8,687 bases of DNA from Acidimicrobiales bacterium (GCA_021604885.1 BQJV01000107.1:1-8687), one strand, 5' to 3'; counted from the stretch's first letter, positions 1-6,305 are shown. Program-made: numbers and translations. The notes: generated from the sequence alone by a model not told the origin.

Positions 1-1287
1 CAAACCGCGATCCAGCGGCGGATCACCCAACATGTCCTCGACGGTCAGCAGCCATCGCGGCGCGATGATGCCGAGCATCAGGAAGCCGACCACGAGCGCG
101 ATCGCCGTACCGATGCCGAACTGCACGATGGCCTGGATGCCGGCGACACCGTTGGAGATGAACGCGGCCGCCGACGAGGCGACCGCAAGGAACAGGGCCG
201 GGAAGACGAGCTTCAGGCCTCGCGAGTACGCACGGTCGCGGTCGGCGCCGGCGACCTGCTCCTCTCGGGCTCGACCACTGGCGTGGACGAAGAAGTCCAC
301 GCCGAATGCGATGACCGAGATCGGCGCGATGAATCCGAGGAGCAACCCGCCCTCGAATCCGATGGCGGTGAGGATCGCGTTGTACCAGATCATGGTGACG
401 GCGAGGCCCACGGCCACGAGTGCAGCCGCCCAGTAGGAGCGCAGAAGGGCACCGACGAGGACCATGATCCCGACCACGGCCAGGAGGATGAACGGCGCCG
501 ACTCGGCGAACTGCTCGTCGGCTGTGAGGTCGGTGTCGATCGCGACGCCGAGCGTGCGATAGCTCTCCTGGGAGCCCTGGAGCTCGGACTGGACGTCCCG
601 AAGGAACGACTGGCCGTCGGCGCCGATGTCGTTGAACGACTCGGCGTGTCGGCCGCCGAAGTCCGTGAGATCGGCGACGACGATCGCGCTGAACGCGGGT
701 GCTTCCCAGATCACCGTCTGTTGTCCGGCGACTGTGCCGACGCGGCTCGTGGCGAGCTGCGAGAGCGTGTCACGCAACGGATCACCCACGGTTCCCTCGC
801 CGAGGATCGAGGCGAGCGCGATCTTCACGTCGGCGTCCGTCGCGCCTTCGAGCCCCGCGGGGAGGGCGGAATCGACCTCGTCGGCGACCGAGAAGACGCC
901 GTCGACCTCGCGGTCCAGGTCAGAGCGGAACTGCGTGCCGAGCGAGGCTGCGAGATCCTCGTTCGCCCGTGCGGCGTCGGAGTTCTGCTTGAACTCCAGC
1001 AACAGGTCGCGGGTCAGGGCGTCGCCGCCATCGTGCGCCTCGACGATGAAGCTCGCCTCGGCGAGCGGGGACGAGTTCACGAACCGCTCGTCCGCGAGAC
1101 CGAACGTGTCGTAGATCTCGCCGGAGGGATCGAAGTTCGGCTCGTCGTCGGAGCGACTGGCGGCGAACGGTACGGCGACGATCGTCAGGACGATCACGCC
1201 GATGGTGATCCATCGCACGTGGCGATTGATCCATTCGAAGAACGAGGCTGACCTCGTCTCGGGCTTGGGTGTCGGTTGGTGGTTCAT
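1..1287 (-). CDS. RND/MMPL-family exporter, N-terminal part (C-terminus outside window)
   Basis: An uninterrupted minus-strand frame runs from an ATG at 1287 to the left edge, giving 429 codons with no stop. Residues 26-43 form a first membrane helix. Residues 44-264 form a large, mostly polar extracytoplasmic loop. Five further hydrophobic segments follow at about 265-284, 286-305, 314-334, 360-378 and 388-412. This one-helix, large-loop, helix-bundle order is the first half of an RND-superfamily transporter, which normally has 12 helices and a second large loop. Segment 4 ends in GVDFFVH (329-335), resembling the conserved GxDxxxx motif with a membrane aspartate used for proton coupling. 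The family exports lipids, drugs or hydrophobic compounds using the proton gradient; the substrate here cannot be told. The start is preceded by a purine-rich GGGGAAAG about 3 bases upstream. It lies 65 bases after the LiaF-like gene on the same strand, so the two may be co-transcribed. Family call confident, subfamily open. Confidence 0.88.
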   Translation of the reverse strand, partial: MNHQPTPKPETRSASFFEWINRHVRWITIGVIVLTIVAVPFAASRSDDEPNFDPSGEIYDTFGLADERFVNSSPLAEASFIVEAHDGGDALTRDLLLEFKQNSDAARANEDLAASLGTQFRSDLDREVDGVFSVADEVDSALPAGLEGATDADVKIALASILGEGTVGDPLRDTLSQLATSRVGTVAGQQTVIWEAPAFSAIVVADLTDFGGRHAESFNDIGADGQSFLRDVQSELQGSQESYRTLGVAIDTDLTADEQFAESAPFILLAVVGIMVLVGALLRSYWAAALVAVGLAVTMIWYNAILTAIGFEGGLLLGFIAPISVIAFGVDFFVHASGRAREEQVAGADRDRAYSRGLKLVFPALFLAVASSAAAFISNGVAGIQAIVQFGIGTAIALVVGFLMLGIIAPRWLLTVEDMLGDPPLDRGL

Positions 1288-1352
1288 CGTCTTTCCCCTT
1301 TTTGGCTCGTGGTGACGGAATCTGTGGGTGGTGGTTGGTGGTCGTGCTCGCG

Positions 1353-1907
1353 TCAGCCGCGGCGGACCTGGGCGTGCCCGATCTGGGCTTCGACATCGAG
1401 AACGACCGTGGCGTCGCTGCCGACGTCGCGGGCGGCGTTGACGGTGTTGCCGAACCCGTCGGAGGTGTTGCCCAGGACGTCGACGTTGCCGATGTCGAGG
1501 TCGCCGCGGATCTGGTAGTCGACGTCGGTCGGCAGCCAGATCTCGGCGCTGCCGATCCCCAGGTCGACGGCGACGGTGTGCACGCCGGCGGGGAAGTCGA
1601 CGTCCCGGAGATCGACGGTCAGCGACCCGATGCCGAAGCTGTACTCGGACTCGAGATCGTCGAACCCGCGCGGGTGGTCGGTGTGGTCACCAGTGCCGTC
1701 GCCGAGGTGGGGGAGCGCGACGGCGACGATCGCCACGACGAGGATCAGGGTGACGACACCCAGCACCTGGGCGGCGACACGTCCGCGGCTTCGCCGCTTC
1801 TCGGTCGGCGCGGACTCGGGAGCCGTGCGCGCCACCGGGGCGGGTGGGTCGATCTGGGGCGGGATGGACCAGGTCGGAATGCCGCGATGGTCGAGGAGCG
1901 TGGGCAT
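1353..1907 (-). CDS. Single-pass membrane protein with LiaF-like C-terminal domain
   Basis: 184 residues from an ATG at 1907. Residues 1-42 are proline-rich and end in a basic stretch (KRRSRGR). Residues 43-65 are one strong membrane helix. Residues 85-184 form a beta-rich, glycine-spaced domain with repeated short strands (for example FGIGSLTVDL and LGIGSAEIWLP). This pattern is typical of the C-terminal domain of LiaF/YvqF-type 'cell wall-active antibiotics response' proteins. The basic cytoplasmic side predicts that this domain faces outward. In Firmicutes, LiaF has four helices and restrains the LiaRS two-component system under non-stress conditions. Here there is only one helix and no PspC domain, so an equivalent role is inference. 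The start was chosen for the AAAGAGG ribosome site ending 8 bases upstream. Alternatives are an ATG at 1940, which would fit a leaderless transcript, and an ATG at 2045, which would swallow the hairpin and promoter element and is unlikely. Confidence 0.8.
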   Translation of the reverse strand: MPTLLDHRGIPTWSIPPQIDPPAPVARTAPESAPTEKRRSRGRVAAQVLGVVTLILVVAIVAVALPHLGDGTGDHTDHPRGFDDLESEYSFGIGSLTVDLRDVDFPAGVHTVAVDLGIGSAEIWLPTDVDYQIRGDLDIGNVDVLGNTSDGFGNTVNAARDVGSDATVVLDVEAQIGHAQVRRG

Positions 1908-1943
1908 GGGAACCGCCTCTTTCGTGTCGATCGATGTCATGGA

Positions 1944-1983
1944 TCGAACGTACGAAAACGCGCTCTGCCAGTCGTCCGGCGAA
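1944..1983 (-). promoter_or_regulatory. Two-block promoter/operator element upstream of the LiaF-like gene
   Basis: Read on the minus strand, block A is TTCGCCGGACGAC (1983-1971), followed by 14 bases and then block B, TTCGTACGTTCGA (1956-1944). Block B ends 36 bases before the chosen start codon. The same two blocks, each matching at 12 of 13 positions, occur upstream of the ABC ATPase gene with a 15-base spacer. TACGTT within block B (1952-1947) fits the loose actinobacterial -10 form TAnnnT. Block A followed by TGGC gives a weak dyad (GCC..8..GGC). It could be a promoter, a response-regulator operator, or both; the sequence alone does not separate these. Confidence 0.55.
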
Positions 1984-2035
1984 GTTGTGATCCTCGCTAC
2001 GGCAAACGGCGGGCGGAGTGGCGGGCGGATCGCCC

Positions 2036-2063
2036 ACGGCGTCATCCCATCGGGTGACGCCGT
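2036..2063 (-). terminator. Strong hairpin after the response-regulator gene, probable terminator without U-tract
   Basis: A perfect 9-base inverted repeat, ACGGCGTCA (2036-2044) and TGACGCCGT (2055-2063), encloses 10 bases. Within these, CCC/GGG can extend the stem to 12 pairs with one bulged base. It begins 25 bases beyond the regulator stop codon in the direction of transcription. No run of U follows, which is common for terminators in high-GC actinobacteria. It separates the signalling operon from the LiaF-like gene and lies upstream of that gene's own candidate promoter. A protein-binding dyad is an alternative. Confidence 0.6.
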
Positions 2064-2088
2064 CTCCCTCGGATGCCGGAGGGAAACT

Positions 2089-2760
2089 TCAGGTCGTCGT
2101 GGACCCGGGCTGCACGAGGCCGGTCTCGTACGCGAGAACGACGGCCTGGACCCGATCTCGCACGCCGAGTTTGGTCAGCAGGCGGCTGACGTGCGTTTTT
2201 GCAGTTGCTTCCCCGATGAACATCTCGGCCGCGATCTCGCGGTTGTTCATGCCCTGCGCCAGGAACTGAAGCGCTTCCGTCTCGCGCTCGGTGAGGTCAT
2301 CGGGCAGAACGGCGTCCGGGCCGGCCAGCGTCGGCTGCCGCGCGAACTCCTCGATGAGCCGCTTGGTGACCGACGGTGAAAGCAGCGCCTCGCCGTTCGC
2401 GATGATCCGAACCGCGTCCACGAGTTCTTTCGCGGGTGTGTCCTTCAAGAGGAAGCCGCTCGCGCCGGATCGAATGGCGTCGTACACGTATTCATCGAGA
2501 TCGAACGTGGTGAGCATCAGGACCTTTGTCTCCAGCGAGGCGTCCGCAATTAGCACGGCAGTCGCCTCGAGGCCGTCCATCTCCGGCATGCGGATGTCCA
2601 TGAGCACGATGTCCGGTCGGGTGCGACGGCACAACTCCACCCCATCGCGTCCGTTCTCGGCGCCGCCGACGACATCGATGTCGGGCTGCGCCTCGAGGAT
2701 CATCGTGAATCCATCACGCATGAGGGCCTGGTCATCCACCACGGCGACGCGAATGGTCAT
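2089..2760 (-). CDS. NarL/LuxR-family response regulator
   Basis: 223 residues. Residues 1-120 form a receiver domain: acidic pair D9/D10, phospho-acceptor D55 in the context LMDIRMPEMDG, the switch threonine at T84 (LTTFD), and K106 (FLLKD). After a linker of about 30 residues, 155-215 form a LuxR/GerE-type helix-turn-helix, including LTEREtEaLqfLAQGmnNrEIA and the recognition region ATAKTHVSRLLTKLGVRDR. All catalytic receiver residues are present, so it should be phosphorylated by the upstream kinases, dimerise and bind DNA as a transcription regulator. Its ATG overlaps the second kinase's stop codon as ATGA, which implies translational coupling. It is the last gene of the operon and is followed by the hairpin at 2036-2063. 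It resembles LiaR/DesR-type regulators, but orthology cannot be assigned from sequence reading alone. The shared element upstream of the ABC and LiaF-like genes is its most obvious candidate target (inference). Confidence 0.95.
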   Translation of the reverse strand: MTIRVAVVDDQALMRDGFTMILEAQPDIDVVGGAENGRDGVELCRRTRPDIVLMDIRMPEMDGLEATAVLIADASLETKVLMLTTFDLDEYVYDAIRSGASGFLLKDTPAKELVDAVRIIANGEALLSPSVTKRLIEEFARQPTLAGPDAVLPDDLTERETEALQFLAQGMNNREIAAEMFIGEATAKTHVSRLLTKLGVRDRVQAVVLAYETGLVQPGSTTT

Positions 2761-4037
2761 GTCATGTCCTTTGGTGTCGATGTCCCCGCCGAACGAACAG
2801 CGAGCAACGCATCGGCTTCGTCGAGCGGGAATCGGGCGCGGACCTCGTACCCGCCGCCTGCTCTGGGTCCTGCGGAGAAGTCGCCGCGATAGGCCTCGAC
2901 TCGTTCGCGCATGCCGAGAATCCCGTTGCTGCTGCCCGTCGATGTCAGGCTCGACACGGCGCCGCGGCCCGTGTCGGTGACGGTGACGTTCAACACGGTC
3001 GGCTCGTAGCGAAGCGACACCGTCGCCTCGGTGCTGTCGCCGCCGTGTTTGAGTGCGTTGGTCAGCGCCTCCTGCACGATTCGGTAGACCGCGAGCTCGA
3101 TGCCCGCGGCCAACCGCTGCGGCTCGCCCGAGATCGTCAGCTCGCAGGGCAGCCCCGCGGCGACACAGTGTGCGATGGCATCGTCGAGGTCGCGAAGAGC
3201 GGGTTGGGGTGTCAGGCCGTCCGGATGCGCGCCGTCGCTACGGAGCACGCCCAGCATCCGCCTCATCTCCGTCAAAGCCTCGCGGCCGGTGTACTCGATG
3301 TCCGAGAAGATGCTGACGGCCCGGTCCGGGTCAGTGAGTGCCACCTCCTGGCCCGCTGCGGCTTGCACGGAGATGACACTGATCCCATGCGCGACGACGT
3401 CGTGCATCTCCCGAGCGATGCGAGTGCGTTCCTCTACGACAGCGAGTCGAGCCGTTGTCTCGACGGCCGCCTCGGCTCGAGATGCCCGATCCTGCAGGTC
3501 GGCGAGCCACAGCTTCCGTTGATGCATGACCTCGCCGAACGCGGCCGCGACCGTGTGGAGAGCCGCGACGGAGATCACGACGAAGGGGGAGAAGCCGGTC
3601 TCGTCGACGAAGAAGCCGCCGGCGAGGAGCGAGGCGGAAACGGTCATGATCGTGGCCGCGACCGCGGCATGGATCCAGGTGGCAGGTCGGCGCGTGCCGT
3701 AGAGCACGGCGGCGTAGATGGCCACCAGTCCCGACGCATCGGATCCGGCCGGATAGTCGAGTATCCAGTACAACGAGAGCGACCCGACCATGGTGTACAT
3801 GGCGCTGATGGGCATCCGTCGACGGATGATGAACGGGAGCGTCTGCCCCGCCAGGAGGAGATAGGTCAGCGGGTCGACCGCGCGCTGTGATTCGTGGGCG
3901 GTGTCGCCCGCCACGTCGATCGAGGCGAACGCGAAGACCATGAGGGCGAAGGCCGCGTCGACGAGCCCCGCATGTTCCTTCACGCGGTTCACGAGGGCGA
4001 GCGAGCGTTCCGATGACACGGAGACGGGGGTGTTCAC
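2757..4037 (-). CDS. NarL-type (HisKA_3) sensor histidine kinase, second of the pair
   Basis: 426 residues from a GTG at 4037, whose start overlaps the preceding kinase's stop as GTGA. Residues 24-170 hold about five or six hydrophobic segments with very short loops, so the sensor is membrane-embedded with no sizeable external domain. A coiled, charged linker (about 175-205) leads to the dimerisation/phosphotransfer helix with the motif RIAREMHDVVAH, where H212 is the expected phosphorylation site. The HATPase domain follows: N-box at about N327 (EALTNALKHGG), G1 box DTGRGA from D355, G2 box NGILGMRERV from 371. The kinase is complete with no missing catalytic residue. Intramembrane-sensing kinases of this kind usually detect envelope stress or respond to a partner membrane protein, and the LiaF-like protein nearby is a candidate partner (inference). 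It is a close paralogue of the kinase encoded just upstream. Confidence 0.93.
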   Translation of the reverse strand: MNTPVSVSSERSLALVNRVKEHAGLVDAAFALMVFAFASIDVAGDTAHESQRAVDPLTYLLLAGQTLPFIIRRRMPISAMYTMVGSLSLYWILDYPAGSDASGLVAIYAAVLYGTRRPATWIHAAVAATIMTVSASLLAGGFFVDETGFSPFVVISVAALHTVAAAFGEVMHQRKLWLADLQDRASRAEAAVETTARLAVVEERTRIAREMHDVVAHGISVISVQAAAGQEVALTDPDRAVSIFSDIEYTGREALTEMRRMLGVLRSDGAHPDGLTPQPALRDLDDAIAHCVAAGLPCELTISGEPQRLAAGIELAVYRIVQEALTNALKHGGDSTEATVSLRYEPTVLNVTVTDTGRGAVSSLTSTGSSNGILGMRERVEAYRGDFSAGPRAGGGYEVRARFPLDEADALLAVRSAGTSTPKDMT

Positions 4038-5302
4038 TGCGGCTCGTCTCCCCGACGCGTTTCGGCGGACGCGACCGACGACTGGGTTTCGTCGTCCCCG
4101 GCCGTCGGCAGTTGCACGTGCACAGCGAACCCCCCGCCGGGTCGCGGCCCCGCGTCGAAGTCGCCGTTGTAGATCTCGACTCGTTCGCGCATGCCGATGA
4201 GCCCGTTGCCGCCCCCGGTTCGGGACAGCGACGACACGGCGCCGGCTCCGTCATCGATGATCTCGACGCCGAGGGAGATGGGCCCGTAGTCGAGGCGAAC
4301 GGTCGCCGAAGCGGTGCTGCCACCATGCTTGCGGACGTTGGTCAGTGCCTCCTGCACGATACGGAACGCAGCCACCTCGATGCCGGGCGGAAGCTCCCGT
4401 CGCTCGCCGGTCACCTCGAGCGCGGTCGTCAGTCCGGCCTCGTTGGATTGCGCCACGGTGTCGGCGATGTTCGCGAGGGTCGGTTGGGGAGTCAGCGCGG
4501 TGTCGGCATCATCACCTCGCAGGACGCCGAGCATGCGGCGCATCTCGTTGAGCGCCTGTCGGCCGGTCCGTTCGACGGTCTGCATGGCGAGGATCGCTCG
4601 GTCGGGTTGGGTGCGGGTGATCTCCTGGGCTGCTGCCGCCTGGACGGCCATGACACTCATGCTGTGGGCCACCACGTCGTGCATGTCCCGCGCGATTCGG
4701 AGCCGCTCCCGAGCCACGGCTCGCTCGGCCTCGGCCAGACGCGTGGCTTCGGCGTGTTCGGCCCGAGTCTGGGCGGAAACGAAGATCTCGTGTCGATTTC
4801 GGACGATGCCGCCCGCCGCGGCTGCGCTCGTGCAGAACACGATCATGTTGATCGCGTTGGCGTAGCTGTAGCCCTCCCCGTTGTCCATGAGCGTGACGTT
4901 CGCCGCGGCGAAGAGGACGCCAACCGCGGCGACGATGGCAAGCCAGGTCTGGCGCCGGTTCCTTCCGTGAGCCGCCGCGGAGTAGATGGCGGTGAGTCCG
5001 AGGCCTGTGAGAAACGTGCCGTAGTCGCGGAGGTACACCGGCACCGCCATGAGCGTCACCGTGGCAAGCACGGTGAGCGGCGCGACGCGGCGCCACACGA
5101 GACTCGTTCCCGCGGCGAGGATCAGGACCACGGCGAGCAGGTCCGGGTCGCGGGTGTCGGTGATGTCGTCTGCAGCGAGTTCGCTGAGTCCGATCACGGT
5201 CGCGAGCACCGCCACCCCGATGTCGACGATCACCGGCCGTTCGCGCGCCCAACGCTGACCGCGCTGGGTCGCGTGGATCATTCTCTCGGCCGGCGCGCTC
5301 AC
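4034..5302 (-). CDS. NarL-type (HisKA_3) sensor histidine kinase, first of the pair
   Basis: 422 residues from a GTG at 5302. About five or six membrane segments lie within residues 24-170, connected by short loops. The phosphotransfer helix carries RIARDMHDVVAH with H208 as the expected phospho-acceptor. The ATP-binding domain has the N-box (EALTNVRKHGG, N322), a G1-type box (DDGAGA, from D350) and a G2-type box (GNGLIGMRERV, from about 365). The last 25 residues are polar and low in complexity. The frame is open back to an ATG at 5434, but that start would put the divergent regulatory element inside the gene and add a proline/arginine-rich non-conserved leader. GTG 5302 (or ATG 5281) is therefore preferred. 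TAGGTT at 5315-5310 sits 7 bases before GTG 5302, which fits leaderless transcription. This is the first gene of the kinase-kinase-regulator operon and is divergent from the ABC transporter genes. Confidence 0.92.
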   Translation of the reverse strand: MSAPAERMIHATQRGQRWARERPVIVDIGVAVLATVIGLSELAADDITDTRDPDLLAVVLILAAGTSLVWRRVAPLTVLATVTLMAVPVYLRDYGTFLTGLGLTAIYSAAAHGRNRRQTWLAIVAAVGVLFAAANVTLMDNGEGYSYANAINMIVFCTSAAAAGGIVRNRHEIFVSAQTRAEHAEATRLAEAERAVARERLRIARDMHDVVAHSMSVMAVQAAAAQEITRTQPDRAILAMQTVERTGRQALNEMRRMLGVLRGDDADTALTPQPTLANIADTVAQSNEAGLTTALEVTGERRELPPGIEVAAFRIVQEALTNVRKHGGSTASATVRLDYGPISLGVEIIDDGAGAVSSLSRTGGGNGLIGMRERVEIYNGDFDAGPRPGGGFAVHVQLPTAGDDETQSSVASAETRRGDEPQ

Positions 5303-5309
5303 CCTATGG

Positions 5310-5315
5310 AACCTA
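5310..5315 (-). promoter_or_regulatory. Candidate -10 box of the signalling operon
   Basis: The minus strand reads TAGGTT, matching the TAnnnT form of a -10 element, with its last base 7 bases ahead of the preferred GTG start at 5302. That spacing would place the transcription start at or next to the start codon, giving a leaderless message, which is common in actinobacteria. No convincing -35 is seen, and the expected -35 position falls inside the dyad at 5330-5367. Confidence 0.35.
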
Positions 5316-5329
5316 ATCCGATGGGTCTG

Positions 5330-5367
5330 CGGTGGAGTCCGCCATCCGTCGGATTGCCGCTCCACCG
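5330..5367. promoter_or_regulatory. Nested dyad upstream of the kinase operon, candidate operator
   Basis: Outer arms CGGTGGAG (5330-5337) and CTCCACCG (5360-5367) are perfectly complementary across a 22-base spacer. Inside lies a second palindrome, ATCCG-T-CGGAT (5344-5354). The structure covers the -35 region expected for the kinase operon, so a bound protein would be placed to block or control it. An RNA hairpin role is less likely because the dyad lies upstream of the proposed transcript start on either strand. No known regulator site was recognised. Confidence 0.4.
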
Positions 5368-5433
5368 AAGGAATGACTCGGGAGGCGGTCGGCCTGGGAA
5401 GCGCCAACCCAAGGCATGACGGCCAATCACGCA

Positions 5434-5474
5434 TTCGCCTGACGACGGCGAGGGGGTCTCGTTCGTACGGTCGA
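5434..5474 (+). promoter_or_regulatory. Two-block promoter/operator element upstream of the ABC ATPase gene
   Basis: Block A is TTCGCCTGACGAC (5434-5446). A 15-base spacer separates it from block B, TTCGTACGGTCGA (5462-5474), which ends 40 bases before the ATG at 5515. Block A plus the following bases forms a perfect dyad, TCGCC-7-GGCGA (5435-5451). TACGGT in block B (5466-5471) fits a TAnnnT -10 element, which would give a leader of roughly 35-40 bases. The same arrangement is found upstream of the LiaF-like gene. Whether this is a sigma-factor promoter, an operator for the adjacent response regulator, or both is not decidable here. Confidence 0.55.
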
Positions 5475-5497
5475 GGTCACACCAATCGACAACGCCA

Positions 5498-5504
5498 GAG
5501 AAGG
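5498..5504 (+). promoter_or_regulatory. Ribosome binding site of the ABC ATPase gene
   Basis: GAGAAGG lies 10 bases before the ATG at 5515. It is a good Shine-Dalgarno match and supports that ATG as the start. Confidence 0.6.
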
Positions 5505-5514
5505 CACTATCAAC

Positions 5515-6273
5515 ATGACTGATCTCCTCGTTCCCCCTCCCATCCAGGCCTCCGCCGCAGCCTCGGCTCGCGGCGCCACCAAGATCTATGGCCAGGGCGA
5601 CACCGAAGTCGTCGCCCTCGACAACGTGGACGTCGACTTCATCGCCGGACACTTCACCGCAATCATGGGTCCGTCCGGCTCGGGCAAGTCGACTCTGATG
5701 CACTGCATGGCCGGCCTCGATCGGCTCGACGCAGGCTCTGCAGTGATCGGCGAGACGGACATCGCCACGGCATCCGAGCGTGAGCTCACGACGCTGCGCC
5801 GCGACCGGTTGGGCTTCATCTTCCAGTCGTTCAACCTCGTCCCGACGCTCACCGCGGCGGAGAACATCACGCTGCCGATGGACCTGGCGGGTGCGAAGCC
5901 CGATCGGGAGTGGGTCGACCGCGTGGTCGACACCGTCGGCCTGAGCGACCGTCTGGGACATCGTCCCAACGAGCTGTCCGGTGGCCAGCAGCAGCGGGTC
6001 GCCGTCGCCCGGGCGCTCGCGAGCCGGCCGGCGATCATCTTCGCCGACGAACCCACCGGCAACCTCGACTCCACCACCGGGGCCGAGATCCTCGCGTTCA
6101 TGCGTCACGCAGTTCGTGAGCTCGGCCAGACCATCGTGATGGTCACCCATGACCCGGTCGCCGCGTCCTACGCCGACCGCGTCGTCTTCCTGGCAGACGG
6201 TCAGATCACCGACCAGTTGTTCGACCCGACCCCCGACAGCGTGCTCGATCACATGCGTCGACTCAGCAGCTGA
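5515..6273 (+). CDS. ABC transporter ATP-binding protein, MacB/LolD type
   Basis: 252 residues and complete. After a short alanine-rich leader, all ATPase motifs occur in order: Walker A GPSGSGKST (52-60), Q-loop with Q104 (FIFQSFNLVPTLTAAENI), signature LSGGQQQR (154-161), Walker B IIFADEP (174-180) with catalytic E179, D-loop NLDS (183-186) and switch histidine H212 (VMVTHD). The FNLxPxLTAxENxxLP stretch is characteristic of the MacB/LolD/FtsE group. These ATPases dimerise on the cytoplasmic face and drive a large periplasm-facing FtsX-type permease by mechanotransmission, rather than classic channel transport. The permease partner starts 32 bases downstream on the same strand, so they form one operon. 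The gene is divergent from the two-component operon, a common arrangement when the sensor system controls the transporter. The substrate is unknown; peptide antibiotics, lipids or lipoproteins are usual for the group. Confidence 0.96.
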   Translation: MTDLLVPPPIQASAAASARGATKIYGQGDTEVVALDNVDVDFIAGHFTAIMGPSGSGKSTLMHCMAGLDRLDAGSAVIGETDIATASERELTTLRRDRLGFIFQSFNLVPTLTAAENITLPMDLAGAKPDREWVDRVVDTVGLSDRLGHRPNELSGGQQQRVAVARALASRPAIIFADEPTGNLDSTTGAEILAFMRHAVRELGQTIVMVTHDPVAASYADRVVFLADGQITDQLFDPTPDSVLDHMRRLSS

Positions 6274-6280
6274 TCGCGCT

Positions 6281-6300
6281 CTGTTCCCGAAAGGAACCAG
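6281..6300 (+). promoter_or_regulatory. Small hairpin overlapping the permease ribosome binding site
   Basis: CTGTTCC (6281-6287) can pair with GGAAC-C-AG (6293-6300, one bulged C) around a CGAAA loop. The Shine-Dalgarno-like AAAGGA (6290-6295), about 10 bases before the permease ATG at 6306, lies across the loop and the 3' arm. Folding could reduce permease translation relative to the ATPase. The stem is short, so an effect is possible but unproven. Confidence 0.35.
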
Positions 6301-6305
6301 TTCTC

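Noticed and set aside
283..1251. Plus-strand open frame of 322 codons opposite the RND gene
   Set aside because: Charged, repetitive translation with no domain. The minus frame has membrane helices and the GVDFFVH motif.
1908..2045. N-terminal extension of the LiaF-like protein from ATG 2045
   Set aside because: It would translate through the probable terminator hairpin and the shared regulatory element, and the extension has no domain character. ATG 1907 has a good ribosome site.
2124..2137. TCTCG-TACG-CGAGA small hairpin containing CGTACG
   Set aside because: Inside the response-regulator coding sequence near its C-terminus. The short arms are expected by chance at this GC content, and no block A partner is nearby.
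4013..5419. Long plus-strand open frame of 468 codons opposite the first kinase
   Set aside because: It is an antisense shadow in GC-rich DNA. The translation is rich in H, R, G and D without family motifs, while the minus strand encodes a complete kinase with every catalytic box.
5303..5434. N-terminal extension of the first kinase from ATG 5434
   Set aside because: The added 44 residues are proline/arginine-rich and cover the dyad at 5330-5367 and the start of the divergent regulatory element. A GTG at 5302 directly precedes the membrane domain.
5299..6252. Minus-strand open frame of 317 codons opposite the ABC ATPase
   Set aside because: A shadow of the ATPase gene. It also runs through the divergent promoter region, and no motifs are seen.
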